Counted from the stretch's first letter, positions 1 to 9,493 are shown. The stretch: DNA of 64,000 nucleotides from Lachnospiraceae bacterium UBA7076 (GCA_002493625.1 DKZK01000010.1:1-64000), one strand, 5' to 3'. Translations and numbers: made by a program. The notes: generated by a model from the letters alone, not told the origin.

Positions 1-68
1 TCTGCGTGCTGTGCAGATATTGTTATTTAACAATTCTATCTTTTCATAATAAATAATTCCAAAAAAAT

Positions 69-90
69 AAAAGTGCCGCCTGACACTTTT
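69..90 (-). terminator. Rho-independent terminator at the end of the leftward operon
   Basis: On the minus strand a 7-bp stem (AAAAGTG/CACTTTT) with an 8-nt loop is followed by ATTTTTTT. It lies about 130 bp beyond the stop codon of the membrane protein gene at 221, so it most likely ends the long leftward transcription unit. Bases 1-220 hold no gene that I can support. Confidence 0.7.
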
Positions 91-121
91 ACTTTAACTT
101 AAAATTTAAAATTTTTAAATA

Positions 122-161
122 TTTTTTGCATGAACGACACGTTTTTTGCATGAACGACACG
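122..161. repeat. Perfect 20-bp tandem duplication
   Basis: The 20-mer TTTTTTGCATGAACGACACG occurs twice head to tail with no mismatch (122-141 and 142-161). It lies between the operon terminator and the stop codon at 221. There are only two copies and no spacer, so it is not a CRISPR array. It could be a replication-slippage duplication or a double protein site. Confidence 0.85.
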
Positions 162-220
162 TTTTGGCCGAAGCAGCATAGTTATGTTTACCAAAAAAGT
201 TTACATAATATGACCCATTG

Positions 221-1159
221 TCAAATCTTCAGCTTCTCCCCGACGCCCTTATTGCGGTAAGTGGTGCCGCCTGTCACCGAACCGTTATATCCTCTTTCTG
301 CGTCCTCATCATATTTGTGCATAAGACGCTCCAGCTCCGACTCTCCTTTTAAAACACTGTGGGACGGCAGGTCTATATGTACCTTGTTTGCCTCAAGGAA
401 CCTGTAAGCAATCATAAATGTCTGCTCATTGAACGCCGTTAAATACTTGTCGTTTATTGCGTCAACACATTCGTCTATGGTTGCAAACCGTCCGGGATTT
501 ATTTCCGTAAGAACCTGTGTGAAAACATCCAGACATATCTCCCTCTGCCTGTCAAAATCAGACGATACCGACTGAATCGGGAATACCCGGAGATATGCTC
601 TCAGCCAGCCTGTGTCTCTGTTGTACCACTGGGCTAATATGTCATAATCCTGATCCATGTCATATATTTCACGTTCCCAAGAATAAGACGTATAGGAGGC
701 GTCAACGATACGATCAACTTCTTTGTCCGTAAGATTTAAGCTGTATTTTTTACTGAACTTCTCCACAATTTTACGTCTTTTCGGATATGATTTTGTAAGT
801 CCCGTAAGGGAACTTCCATATTTCTTTTTATTTTTCTTATTACCGGTCGCATTTACTTCTTTCTCATATCTTGCCCTGTCATACGCACTGTTTAAGCTTT
901 CCTTTTCCTTATCCTTTATAAGCCCCAGGGATTTTAAAATCGTTTTGATTATAAACACGGGCAGACCAAATGTAAACGCCAATGTCATTACCACTACAAG
1001 TGAGCCGATAAAAAAGCTCGGAATTGCAGAGCCAAAAACACTCAATATAATAATTGTCGTTACAATTCCCCTGATTTTTCCATCCAGAGCCTTATATATT
1101 CCGGGATTATTTTTTCCTACTAAATTATACCAAATAAGGAACGCCACTATTAAACCCAT
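221..1159 (-). CDS. Hypothetical membrane protein, two N-terminal TM segments
   Basis: I do not recognise the family. The 312-residue product starts with a short hydrophobic stretch and then two membrane segments (about residues 30-75). A Lys-rich linker follows (KNKKKYGSS near residue 110), then a soluble C-terminal part of about 180 residues rich in Tyr, Asp and Glu with no catalytic motif I can name. It is the last gene of the leftward run, about 40 bp after yebC. Topology suggests a membrane-anchored cytoplasmic domain, which is inference. Confidence 0.75.
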   Translation of the reverse strand: MGLIVAFLIWYNLVGKNNPGIYKALDGKIRGIVTTIIILSVFGSAIPSFFIGSLVVVMTLAFTFGLPVFIIKTILKSLGLIKDKEKESLNSAYDRARYEKEVNATGNKKNKKKYGSSLTGLTKSYPKRRKIVEKFSKKYSLNLTDKEVDRIVDASYTSYSWEREIYDMDQDYDILAQWYNRDTGWLRAYLRVFPIQSVSSDFDRQREICLDVFTQVLTEINPGRFATIDECVDAINDKYLTAFNEQTFMIAYRFLEANKVHIDLPSHSVLKGESELERLMHKYDEDAERGYNGSVTGGTTYRNKGVGEKLKI

Positions 1160-1198
1160 ATATTACCTCACTTTACCGGACGATTTATATTCAGCATT

Positions 1199-1927
1199 TT
1201 ACTCGTCCCAATTGTGATATACATCCTGAACATCATCATCCTCGTCCAGCATATCCAGTATCCTGTTCATCTTCTTTATATCGTCCTCTGATGTAAGCTC
1301 TACATAGTTCTGAGGAATCATTGTCACCTCGGCAGACGCCATAGGTATACTTTCCTTCTCAAGAGCCTCCCTCACGGCAGTGAAATCGTCAGGCGCAGTT
1401 ATTACTTCATAGGAATCCTCCTCCTCTGAAAAATCCTCCGCTCCTGCGTCAAGGGCAAGCATCATAAGCTCGTCCGCATCCTTGTCATACTCCTCTTTCG
1501 CTATTATTATCTGCCCCTTCTCGTCGAACATATATGACACACAGCCTGTTGTACCTACATTTCCGCCGCCCTTTGTAAATGCGTTTCTCACATTGGACGC
1601 CGTTCTGTTTTTGTTGTCGGTAAGGGCATTTACGATAATTGCCGTTCCGCTTGGCCCATAGCCTTCATATGTAATGGAAACATAATTTACTGCATTTGCA
1701 TCTCCTGCCGCCTTTTTTATGCCTCTGTCTATGGTATCATTCGGCATGTTGTTTGCCTTTGCCTTTGCTATAACATCTCTTAATTTGCTGTTATTTGCAG
1801 GGTCGGCTCCGCCCTCCTTGACGGCAACTGCAATTTCACGCCCTATAATCGTAAATATCTTACCCTTTGCCGCATCGTTCTTTTCCTTCTTATGCTTTAT
1901 GTTTGCAAATTTTGAATGTCCTGACAT
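1199..1927 (-). CDS. yebC: YebC/PmpR family protein
   Basis: The 242-residue product matches the YebC/TACO1 family over its full length. The N-terminus MSGHSKFANIKHKK and the central GPSGTAIIVNALTDNKNR are family signatures, and the C-terminus is acidic. Members act as DNA-binding regulators or as factors that relieve ribosome stalling at proline stretches. I cannot tell from sequence which role this one has. AGGAG precedes the ATG. It sits 5 bp after the CBS-domain gene and is probably co-transcribed with it. Confidence 0.95.
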   Translation of the reverse strand: MSGHSKFANIKHKKEKNDAAKGKIFTIIGREIAVAVKEGGADPANNSKLRDVIAKAKANNMPNDTIDRGIKKAAGDANAVNYVSITYEGYGPSGTAIIVNALTDNKNRTASNVRNAFTKGGGNVGTTGCVSYMFDEKGQIIIAKEEYDKDADELMMLALDAGAEDFSEEEDSYEVITAPDDFTAVREALEKESIPMASAEVTMIPQNYVELTSEDDIKKMNRILDMLDEDDDVQDVYHNWDE

Positions 1928-1932
1928 TTTAT

Positions 1933-2772
1933 TTACTCCTTATCCTTATCTTCTTCTGCTGACTTCTCTATTTTTACAAGAGTTATCATTTTATCACATA
2001 TTCTTATGGGGATAAATTTATATCCCTCATATTCTATCTCCGTTTTTTCATGCTCAACCGGAAGCCTTCCCAGCTTGTAGAGCAAAAATCCGTTGATTGT
2101 TTCTATATCCTCATCGGGAAATTCTATATCCATCTCGTCCGCAAGCTCATTTAAGGACGCGCTGCCCTTGACAATAAGCCTTCCGTCCGCAAGACGTCTT
2201 ATCTGAAGCTCCTCGTCGTCATGCTCGTCAAAGATATTACCAACTATCTCCTCTATAATATCCTCCATTGCAACAAGGCCTTCCGTCTGTCCATATTCAT
2301 CTACGATAATCGCCATATGTATCTTCTCGTTCTGCATTTTTTGAAGAAGCTTTGAAATGTTAAAGGTCGGATGAATAAATATCGGCTCATCCATAACCTC
2401 CGTTATCCTTGCATCAGGGTCTTTTAAATAGGCGGCTATCAAATCCTTAAGATGTATGACGCCTATTATATTGTCAATATCCTCCTCGTATACCGGATAT
2501 CTGGAAAACGAATTTTCCAAGGCATACTTCAACGCCTCATCAACCGTTATAGCGCTTTCCACTGCCATTATCTTCTGCCTGCTTGTCATTATATCCTTTG
2601 CTTCCTTGTCGGAAAACTCGAATATGTTGGATATCATCTCTGCCTCTGTTTCCTCTATGATACCCTGTTCATGACCTTCCTCCACCATGGAAAGTATTTC
2701 TTCTTCAACCTTTTCCTCCGCATTCTTTTTTGAAAATAATTTTTTCAAGCTACTGGGACCACTTTGGGACAT
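1933..2772 (-). CDS. CBS-pair/CorC_HlyC domain protein (hemolysin C-like)
   Basis: The product has 279 residues. After an acidic N-terminus come paired CBS domains (about 60-185, with FSRYPVYEEDIDNIIGVIHLKDLI) and a C-terminal CorC_HlyC domain (about 195-275, with INGFLLYKLGRLP). The N-terminal DUF21 membrane domain of larger relatives is absent, so this is the soluble CorC/TlyC-type form, often linked to Mg2+/Co2+ handling or wrongly called hemolysin. CBS pairs usually bind adenine nucleotides. A strong AAGGAG site precedes the start. It lies between mazF and yebC in one operon. Confidence 0.9.
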   Translation of the reverse strand: MSQSGPSSLKKLFSKKNAEEKVEEEILSMVEEGHEQGIIEETEAEMISNIFEFSDKEAKDIMTSRQKIMAVESAITVDEALKYALENSFSRYPVYEEDIDNIIGVIHLKDLIAAYLKDPDARITEVMDEPIFIHPTFNISKLLQKMQNEKIHMAIIVDEYGQTEGLVAMEDIIEEIVGNIFDEHDDEELQIRRLADGRLIVKGSASLNELADEMDIEFPDEDIETINGFLLYKLGRLPVEHEKTEIEYEGYKFIPIRICDKMITLVKIEKSAEEDKDKE

Positions 2773-2791
2773 ATTATTTTTTTCTCCTTTT

Positions 2792-3133
2792 TTATAATTC
2801 CAGACTTACCCTTAGTGCCTCATTTACTCTTTTTATTACCTGAGCATCCAAATGACACACCTTTTCCTTAAGTCTTTGCTTATCGATTGTTCTAAGCTGC
2901 TCCAATAGTATAACAGAATCCTTGGCAATATCGCAATACCTTGAATCAAGTTCTACGTGTGTAGGAAGCTTTGCCTTGTGTAATTGTGATGTTATTGCTG
3001 CAATTATTACTGTTGAACTATGTTTATTTCCCGCTTCATTCTGTATAATAAGTACCGGACGTATTCCGCCCTGCTCCGACCCTATAACGGGTCTTAAATC
3101 CGCATAATATATATCGCCTCGTCTGATTATCAA
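2792..3133 (-). CDS. mazF: MazF/PemK-type endoribonuclease toxin without visible antitoxin
   Basis: The RRGDIYYADLRPVIGSEQGG opening and RPVLIIQN, followed by the TSQLHKAKLPTHV segment, mark a full-length MazF/NdoA sequence-specific mRNA interferase. I place the start at a TTG (MIIRRGDIYY after initiation), which aligns with the family and lies 10 nt after GGGAG. A GTG three codons upstream (3142) is an alternative but is too close to the SD. In Bacillus the antitoxin gene lies between alr and ndoA. Here alr ends about 50 bp upstream and no antitoxin fits in the gap. Confidence 0.9.
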   Translation of the reverse strand: MIIRRGDIYYADLRPVIGSEQGGIRPVLIIQNEAGNKHSSTVIIAAITSQLHKAKLPTHVELDSRYCDIAKDSVILLEQLRTIDKQRLKEKVCHLDAQVIKRVNEALRVSLEL

Positions 3134-3184
3134 ATATTTCACACTCCCAATGTTATTTCTAACTATTCAAAGTATTTCCATTAA

Positions 3185-4345
3185 TCAGATTGTATATACA
3201 AGATAATTCACGCATTTATCTTCTCTGCCCTGTTCTATATATATTCGCGGTACTCGTCTTGATATGTTGCATACAAGCTCATAATTAAAGCTTGCGGCAG
3301 GAGCGGCAACCTCCTCCGCCGATATTTTTTCATCTTCCCATTCGCCGATTAATATAACCTCGTCGTCTGTGGTTATGTCGGGTATATCCGTCACGTCAAG
3401 CATGAGCTGATCCATACATACCCTTCCGGCAATCGGAACGCTTCTGCCCTTTACCAAAGCCCTGCCAATATTTGACATAGCCCGCGGATATCCGTCGGCA
3501 TAGCCTGCCGTAACCGTTGCAAGCTTTGTTTTCTTATGGGTTACATATGTCCAGCCATAGCTTACCCCGCACCCTGCGTCAACCTCTTTTATATGTGCTA
3601 TGCGGGCAATCAGCGACATAACGGGCCTTAGCATTATATCCTTTGAAACTTCTTCAGACGGATATAATCCGTACATTGCAATTCCAAGTCTTACCATATC
3701 AAATTCATCATCATCAAGCTCCATTGCGCCTGCGCTGTTATCTATATGCTTAAGCTCAGGCTCAACGCCAAAAGACCTGAGTCCGTCTATGAAACGCTTA
3801 AACTTTTCCTTTTGCTCCTTTGCGGAGGTCTTATCCGTTTCATCCGCCTTGGCATAGTGGGTAAATATGCCCTCAATATGTAAGCCAGCAAGCTCCTTCA
3901 GGGCGGCGGCTTCATTTATTCCGTCATCGCTTACGGGAAATCCGATTCTTGCCATCCCCGTATCAACCTTTATGTGGATGTTTGCAACCTTTCCGTTTTT
4001 TACAGCAAGCTCTGACAGCTTTTTTGCGTCGGAAAGGCTGTATATTGTCTGGGTAATATTATATTTAATAAGCCTGTCGTAATCCTCAGGGGATGTATAG
4101 CCTATAATAAGTATAGACTTCTCAACGCCTGACATTCTAAGTTCTACTGCCTCATCAATGGAAGCAACGCCATAGTAATATGCCATGTCATCTATACGGC
4201 GGGCTATCTCGCATGAGCCGTGTCCATATGCATCCGCCTTTATGACGGCAAGCACCTTCATATCCTTTTTGTGGCGCGCCATTATGCTTTTTATGTTATA
4301 GCGTAAATTATCTACGTTTATCTGCGCATAAATTCTGTTATACAT
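3185..4345 (-). CDS. alr: Alanine racemase
   Basis: This PLP enzyme interconverts L- and D-alanine for peptidoglycan. The 386-residue product has the PLP-lysine motif AVIKADAYGHG near residue 35 and the C-terminal catalytic Tyr region CGVSYGWTYVT. It also has GRVCMDQLMLDVT and the usual fold-III barrel plus beta domain. It is a single full-length copy, placed between nnr and mazF, an arrangement common in Firmicutes (the acpS that often precedes it is not here). Confidence 0.97.
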   Translation of the reverse strand: MYNRIYAQINVDNLRYNIKSIMARHKKDMKVLAVIKADAYGHGSCEIARRIDDMAYYYGVASIDEAVELRMSGVEKSILIIGYTSPEDYDRLIKYNITQTIYSLSDAKKLSELAVKNGKVANIHIKVDTGMARIGFPVSDDGINEAAALKELAGLHIEGIFTHYAKADETDKTSAKEQKEKFKRFIDGLRSFGVEPELKHIDNSAGAMELDDDEFDMVRLGIAMYGLYPSEEVSKDIMLRPVMSLIARIAHIKEVDAGCGVSYGWTYVTHKKTKLATVTAGYADGYPRAMSNIGRALVKGRSVPIAGRVCMDQLMLDVTDIPDITTDDEVILIGEWEDEKISAEEVAAPAASFNYELVCNISRRVPRIYIEQGREDKCVNYLVYTI

Positions 4346-4400
4346 ATTTCATCACCAATCTGCCTGAACGTCACGGCAGTTAAAAACCAAATCACCGTAA

Positions 4401-5912
4401 TCAGTCAGTATAATATTCGTTTTCCAAAACCTTTGTTATGCTCCGGACAATATCTCCGGCTATCATGCTGTACCTTCCCATGCTTATGGACGCCTCCTGT
4501 CCTGCAAGTCCGTGCATGCATACTCCAAGCTTTGCAGCCTCAAATGCAGTCATTCCCTGCCCTACAAGCGCCCCGATAATACCCGTAAGCACATCTCCCG
4601 AGCCTCCGGTTGCCATTCCGTTATTGCCTGTTATATTAATATATGCCTGCTCCTCACCGACAGATACTATCGTTCTTGCATCCTTTAAAACTACCACAAG
4701 GTTATGCTCTTTGGCAAATTCCCTTGCAACCTGAAATTTATTTCCCTTTATGTCGCCTGTTTTCTGCCCCGTAAGTCTTGACATTTCAAGAAGATGCGGC
4801 GTTATTATTACATTTGCCCTCGTATCTGAAAGCCAGTTCAGATTTTCCGCAAGCACATTTATAGCGTCCGCATCTGTAATTATCGTTTTATCATAGCCTC
4901 TCAATACCTTCTCAACTATATAATCCGCATAACCGCCCCTTCCAAGACCGGGACCGACGATAAGAACATCAGCCCAGGCAGTCATTGCCTTTACCGCCTC
5001 CCTGACAGATTCTTTCTCCGACGGGTCAAAGGTCGTAAGCAGCGCTTCCGGAAGCTTTGTCTGCATGATTTCCCTGTTATCGGCAACCGTACAAATGCGG
5101 ACAAGACCGCACCCCATCCTGTATGCCGATTCAGCCGAAAAAAGCGCAGCTCCCGCCATATTTTTGCAGCCGCCTATTACACCTATTTTTCCATAGCTTC
5201 CCTTGTGGGTATCTGATTTCCGAAACGGAAGAAGTCTGTCAACATCCTCACCTGTATATGCATAAAGCTTCGGTCTTGCAAAAGAAACTGCTTTTTCGGG
5301 AAAGCCAATGTCAGCCGGAACAACCTTGCCGCTGTATTCGTTTCCGATTCCCATTATATGACCAAGCTTTAAAAGACCAAAGGTTACGGTTGCATCTGCA
5401 TGAAATGCCGTTCCCATAACAAAGCCTGTTGACGCATCTATTCCTGAGGGGATATCAATTGCAAGCTTAAACGCCGGTATTTCATTCATCTGATTAATCG
5501 TCTCCGCATGCTTTCCCATAACCGCTCTTGAAAGACCAACGCCAAATACGGCGTCAACAATAATGTCGTAGCCGTAATTTACTATCTCATCAACAAATTT
5601 TACATTTAATTTTTTCGCGATACCAAGCTGGGTGTCAAAGCTTTTTGTAGTCTTTTCAATTGCATTTATATAATATACTTCAACGTCATATCCGTCGCTT
5701 AACATAAGCCTTGCAACGGCAAGTCCGTCCGCGCCGTTATTGCCGCCCTCGACAACAATAAGCGTCTTGGATTTTTTTGAATAATTTGTTTTAATATAAT
5801 CAAAAACGGCAAGAGCGGCCCGCTCCATAAGCACCATTTCAGGAATACCTATATCATCTGTTGTATATCTGTCAATCTGTGCCATTTCTGTACTGTCAGC
5901 TATATATTTCAT
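4401..5912 (-). CDS. nnr: Bifunctional NAD(P)H-hydrate epimerase / ADP-dependent dehydratase
   Basis: This enzyme repairs damaged NADHX and NADPHX. The 503-residue protein fuses an N-terminal YjeF_N epimerase (residues about 1-210, with VVEGGNNGADGLAVARLM) to a C-terminal ribokinase-like dehydratase (about 225-495). The dehydratase carries KGSYGKIGVIGG, VGPGLGR and the nucleotide-binding NGMATGGSGDVLTGIIGALV. Full length for the fused form. The gene is 55 bp upstream of alr and 20 bp downstream of the transglycosylase gene, consistent with one transcript. Confidence 0.95.
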   Translation of the reverse strand: MKYIADSTEMAQIDRYTTDDIGIPEMVLMERAALAVFDYIKTNYSKKSKTLIVVEGGNNGADGLAVARLMLSDGYDVEVYYINAIEKTTKSFDTQLGIAKKLNVKFVDEIVNYGYDIIVDAVFGVGLSRAVMGKHAETINQMNEIPAFKLAIDIPSGIDASTGFVMGTAFHADATVTFGLLKLGHIMGIGNEYSGKVVPADIGFPEKAVSFARPKLYAYTGEDVDRLLPFRKSDTHKGSYGKIGVIGGCKNMAGAALFSAESAYRMGCGLVRICTVADNREIMQTKLPEALLTTFDPSEKESVREAVKAMTAWADVLIVGPGLGRGGYADYIVEKVLRGYDKTIITDADAINVLAENLNWLSDTRANVIITPHLLEMSRLTGQKTGDIKGNKFQVAREFAKEHNLVVVLKDARTIVSVGEEQAYINITGNNGMATGGSGDVLTGIIGALVGQGMTAFEAAKLGVCMHGLAGQEASISMGRYSMIAGDIVRSITKVLENEYYTD

Positions 5913-5932
5913 CCTATCCTCCGAAATATTGT

Positions 5933-6892
5933 TTATAACATTTTCGATGCCGCCATATACTTTGCAGCCACATCAGACATGGAGGTTGTATTCACCTGCG
6001 TCTTTGATATGTTTATCAGATTATTCTCCGTGGAAACGGCTCCAAGTCTCTGCTTCATGCCAAGCTTAAATAAATCAGTCAGTGAATCATCCTCCGAGTC
6101 ATCCGAATCCGTATCGCCTATTTTGGATATGATTTCCAGCATGTTTGTATAATATTCCATAAGCATTTCATATTCCGAATAGGTAAACCGGTCATCAAGC
6201 TTTAAATTTTTGTACAGACCATTTTCCACATAAACATTTTTTCCGTTTGTGCCGGCAGTTTTCTGTTTTTCCGATTTTTGTTCTATACTTTTTTGCGCTG
6301 CATTTTCTGTCCCTGCCGCTTTCCCGCTTACGCTTACGGTCTGATTTTCATTTAAAAAGCTCTCCCCGGAATTTAACATTTCAAATATATCCTTAATGTA
6401 ATTCTGTGTCTCGGAAAACGGAGGAACACCGCCATATTTTGCAACATTCCCTGTTCCGGCGCTGTATGCGGCAAGAGTGAGCTTTAAATCTCCGTCATAT
6501 AAATCAGACAGATAACCTAAAAGCTTTGCAGCTCCCATTATATTGTCGTAAGGGTCATAGGCGTCCTGAACACCCATAGCCTGCGCCGTACCGGGCATAA
6601 GCTGCATGATTCCCATTGCGCCTGCGCTTGAGGTTACCCCTGTCTGAAATCTTGATTCATGATATCCTATCGCCTCAAGAAGCTCCTGGGGTATACCATA
6701 TTTTTCAGCAGCCTCCGCAAATATATCCTTTAAATTGTACTCGGTGCTTCCGTTTTCGACAAGCTTTGCCGTCTCACTTGCCAGAAGGCTGTCAAACTGT
6801 GAGCTGACCGTCTTATTTGCCTCAGCAGTCCTGTTGATATTATTTACCGTATAATTATCATCCACATATCCAATGCCTTCTATAAATCTCAT
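5933..6892 (-). CDS. SLT-type lytic transglycosylase
   Basis: A Slt70-like domain spans about residues 60-165. Catalytic Glu lies in YHESRF and is followed by SSAGAMGIMQLMPGTAQAMG, and later by LAAYSAGTGNVAKYGG. The enzyme would cleave the MurNAc-GlcNAc bond to form anhydro products. The remaining C-terminal half (about 180-319) is Ser/Asn/Glu-rich and of unknown function. No clear signal peptide or membrane segment is visible at the N-terminus, which is odd for a wall enzyme; relatives in flagellated clostridia can be exported by other routes. The start follows the FHA-ABC stop by 9 bp. Confidence 0.88.
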   Translation of the reverse strand: MRFIEGIGYVDDNYTVNNINRTAEANKTVSSQFDSLLASETAKLVENGSTEYNLKDIFAEAAEKYGIPQELLEAIGYHESRFQTGVTSSAGAMGIMQLMPGTAQAMGVQDAYDPYDNIMGAAKLLGYLSDLYDGDLKLTLAAYSAGTGNVAKYGGVPPFSETQNYIKDIFEMLNSGESFLNENQTVSVSGKAAGTENAAQKSIEQKSEKQKTAGTNGKNVYVENGLYKNLKLDDRFTYSEYEMLMEYYTNMLEIISKIGDTDSDDSEDDSLTDLFKLGMKQRLGAVSTENNLINISKTQVNTTSMSDVAAKYMAASKML

Positions 6893-6901
6893 ATGCTTTT
6901 C

Positions 6902-9493
6902 CTACCTTTGCTCATTCTTTAATCTTGTTAAAACAGCTATGCTAAGTCCTGCAAAAACAAATGTTACGCCAAATAAAAGCCCCCAGCACCATGCCATGTG
7001 CTTTCCGGTTCTTATGAACATTTCATCGTCTTCCTCATCCTCCTCGGCGTCTTCTTCCTCCTCTGCCTCTATTACTACAGGCTCGGAAACATACTCCTCA
7101 AGATTTTGAGGATCTCCTGCCACGGCGGAATATGTATTGACCGCATCCTGAAGGTCATTTATGGTTTCGTCATATGCAGCCTGCATGTCGGCTATCTGCT
7201 CATTGACGTCGCTTATAAGCTCATCCTGCTTCTCCTCGGCTTCCTCCTTTGCCTTGTCGGCATCCTCCTTGCCAACAGGTATCAGCCCGTTTAAATCATT
7301 TGTACTTCCAAGCGCCTCCATGGACCATCTGCTGAAGGTAAAATATGAAACCTTCTCAGTAACGCCGTTAAGCGAAAACAGTATACCGGAAAACAAGAGC
7401 TGTATGATAAGTATAAACGGCGCAATGGACATGGCCCTGTCTCCGTTTTTGGAGATGGCAGAAATAAGAAGTCCAAATCCTGCCGATACATATATGGTGA
7501 TGAAAATGGTAAATATCATCTCGAAGGCGGCATTTCCAAATACCACTCCGTCACATTCCGGCGCACCCTTCACAAGCACAAACACGGCAACAAGTATAGC
7601 TGACTGAATAACCGCTATCATTGCCTGCACAATATACTTTGAAAGCATATAAAGAGGCAGCTTCAGATTTGCCATGTACTCACGTTTTAAAATAACACGC
7701 TCTTTATAAATTTCCTGTATTGTATTAAAAAGTCCCATCCATATTCCCGCGCTCATAAGCGCAAAAAGTATGGACCTTGTTTCAAACATTTTTTCATATA
7801 TGCCCTTCTCCGCCACAAGAGCCATGAGAAGACCGATAAGCACAGGCTGTATGAAAATCATCATAAGCCTTTCAATATCATTCTTAATGAGGGTAAGATA
7901 CCTTCTTACAAGAACGGATAACTGATTTATGTTACTTACCTTTTTCGGCTTTATTTCTTTTCCCGTGTTTTTTCCCGTTGACTGTCCAAGCTTGTTTATA
8001 CCCGATGACTTAAAGCGGTTTTCCCACGATACGGTATCAGCCGTAATCATGTCGTATACCTGAACAATATCGTCCGTATTGAAGAAATCCTTTATACCCT
8101 CCGGTTTTCCGCAATAGCACAGCCGTCCGCCGTATCCCATTATGATAACCTTGTCGCAGAGATGAAGGTTATTGGTTGTATGGGTAACCATTATAATGGT
8201 CTTTTCCTGCTCCTTGGAAAGCTTGCTCAGGGTGTGCATAAGGTGCTGCTCCGTTCCCGGATCAAGTCCGCTTGTAGGCTCATCAAGGAAAAACAGTCCC
8301 GGGTTGGCAAGAAGCTCAACTGCTATGCTGGCACGCTTCTTTTGTCCTCCCGAAAGCCTCCTTATGTATGTGTCCTGATGGTCGGTAAGCTCAACCATAG
8401 CAAGCACATCCTTTATACGCTCATCAATCTCCTCTTTCGTCGTATCCTCCGGCATCTTGAGCTTTGCCGTGTAGTAAAGCATTTTCTTAAGTGTTATGTT
8501 TTCATATATAATATCCTGCTGCGGAACAAAGCCTATGATGTTCTTTAACGTCTGAAAGTTCTCACGCAGGTTTATTCCGTTGCAGAATACATCTCCTGTT
8601 ATATCTGTATCAAAGCCGCTCATGGCAGTCATGAGCGTCGTTTTTCCTGCACCCGAGCCGCCGATTATGGCTACAAATTCATTTGCCCCGATACTGCAAT
8701 CGACCTTGTTCAGTATGGTCTTTTTGCCGTTTTTTGCGTCAACCTCCTTGTTGAGCTTCCTTATCTCAAGGTTAATGCCCTCCTGTCCAACCTTATAAAA
8801 AATCTGATTGCCTACAAATATAAAGGTGACATTTAATATTGTAAATATATCCTTATCCGAAAGCTTTACCGGTCTTTCGATTTTTATTCCATTTAAAAAT
8901 ACGCCGTTTGTCGATTTATTGTCAAAAAGGTATGCCTCACCGTTTATGCATCTTACGCCTGCATGTATACGTGAAACTGCCACGTTCTTAACCCTGATGT
9001 CACAGGACATATCACGTCCTATTTTATTGTCCCCGTCATGCAGATTATAGCTTCGCCAGCTTCCTTCCGTTGCATCACTGTCATAAAGCATAAGAACGGA
9101 GCTTCTTCCCTCCATGGTCTGGGTAGTGCCCAGCCTTATTACCATGTCTCCCCCGTCACCGCCGTAATACTGGTTTGGCGCTGCCTGATAAAACTGCTGT
9201 CCGCTTGCTATGTATGTTCCGTTTGAGCTGCCCGTATCCTTAATGTAAAATACACCACCGCTCATGCATACTTCGCCGTGATGTCCCGATACTATTTCAG
9301 AATTTATAACTATGCTGTTGTCAGCCGAACGTCCGAAGGGATAGACGGCATCAGCATAGCCGCTTAAATCAATTTCGTTTATGCCCCCGTTATCCACAAT
9401 AACAAGAGTTTTTTTCTTTGACCCGCCGCCCTGAAGCTGTTCCAGCATGGAAGGGTCAAAATATACGGTTCTTTCGTCGTTTTCTCTGCTCAT
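6902..9493 (-). CDS. Double-FHA ABC exporter, ATPase fused to membrane domain
   Basis: From the ATG at 9493 (AGGAGAGA upstream; an in-frame ATG at 9610 has no good site and lies in a palindrome) the product is 863 residues. In order: FHA domain 1 (about 48-125, FGRSADNS, HHGEV, SSNGTYI); FHA domain 2 (about 155-225, IGRDMSCDI, SRIHAGV, STNGVFLN); an ABCG-type ATPase (Walker A GGSGAGKT 278-285, signature LSGGQ 380-384, Walker B FFLDEP); then an ABC-2 membrane domain. An unusual coiled, strongly acidic segment lies before the last TM helix. FHA domains bind phosphothreonine, so Ser/Thr-kinase control is plausible. Substrate unknown. It follows ftsZ and may share its transcript. Confidence 0.93.
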   Translation of the reverse strand: MSRENDERTVYFDPSMLEQLQGGGSKKKTLVIVDNGGINEIDLSGYADAVYPFGRSADNSIVINSEIVSGHHGEVCMSGGVFYIKDTGSSNGTYIASGQQFYQAAPNQYYGGDGGDMVIRLGTTQTMEGRSSVLMLYDSDATEGSWRSYNLHDGDNKIGRDMSCDIRVKNVAVSRIHAGVRCINGEAYLFDNKSTNGVFLNGIKIERPVKLSDKDIFTILNVTFIFVGNQIFYKVGQEGINLEIRKLNKEVDAKNGKKTILNKVDCSIGANEFVAIIGGSGAGKTTLMTAMSGFDTDITGDVFCNGINLRENFQTLKNIIGFVPQQDIIYENITLKKMLYYTAKLKMPEDTTKEEIDERIKDVLAMVELTDHQDTYIRRLSGGQKKRASIAVELLANPGLFFLDEPTSGLDPGTEQHLMHTLSKLSKEQEKTIIMVTHTTNNLHLCDKVIIMGYGGRLCYCGKPEGIKDFFNTDDIVQVYDMITADTVSWENRFKSSGINKLGQSTGKNTGKEIKPKKVSNINQLSVLVRRYLTLIKNDIERLMMIFIQPVLIGLLMALVAEKGIYEKMFETRSILFALMSAGIWMGLFNTIQEIYKERVILKREYMANLKLPLYMLSKYIVQAMIAVIQSAILVAVFVLVKGAPECDGVVFGNAAFEMIFTIFITIYVSAGFGLLISAISKNGDRAMSIAPFILIIQLLFSGILFSLNGVTEKVSYFTFSRWSMEALGSTNDLNGLIPVGKEDADKAKEEAEEKQDELISDVNEQIADMQAAYDETINDLQDAVNTYSAVAGDPQNLEEYVSEPVVIEAEEEEDAEEDEEDDEMFIRTGKHMAWCWGLLFGVTFVFAGLSIAVLTRLKNEQR

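Noticed and set aside
122..161. Possible CRISPR remnant
   Set aside because: Only two contiguous copies, no spacers and no cas genes.
8162..8548. 128-codon plus-strand reading frame inside the FHA-ABC gene
   Set aside because: Antisense shadow of a well-supported gene, without SD or family features; the same applies to most opposite-strand frames in the window.
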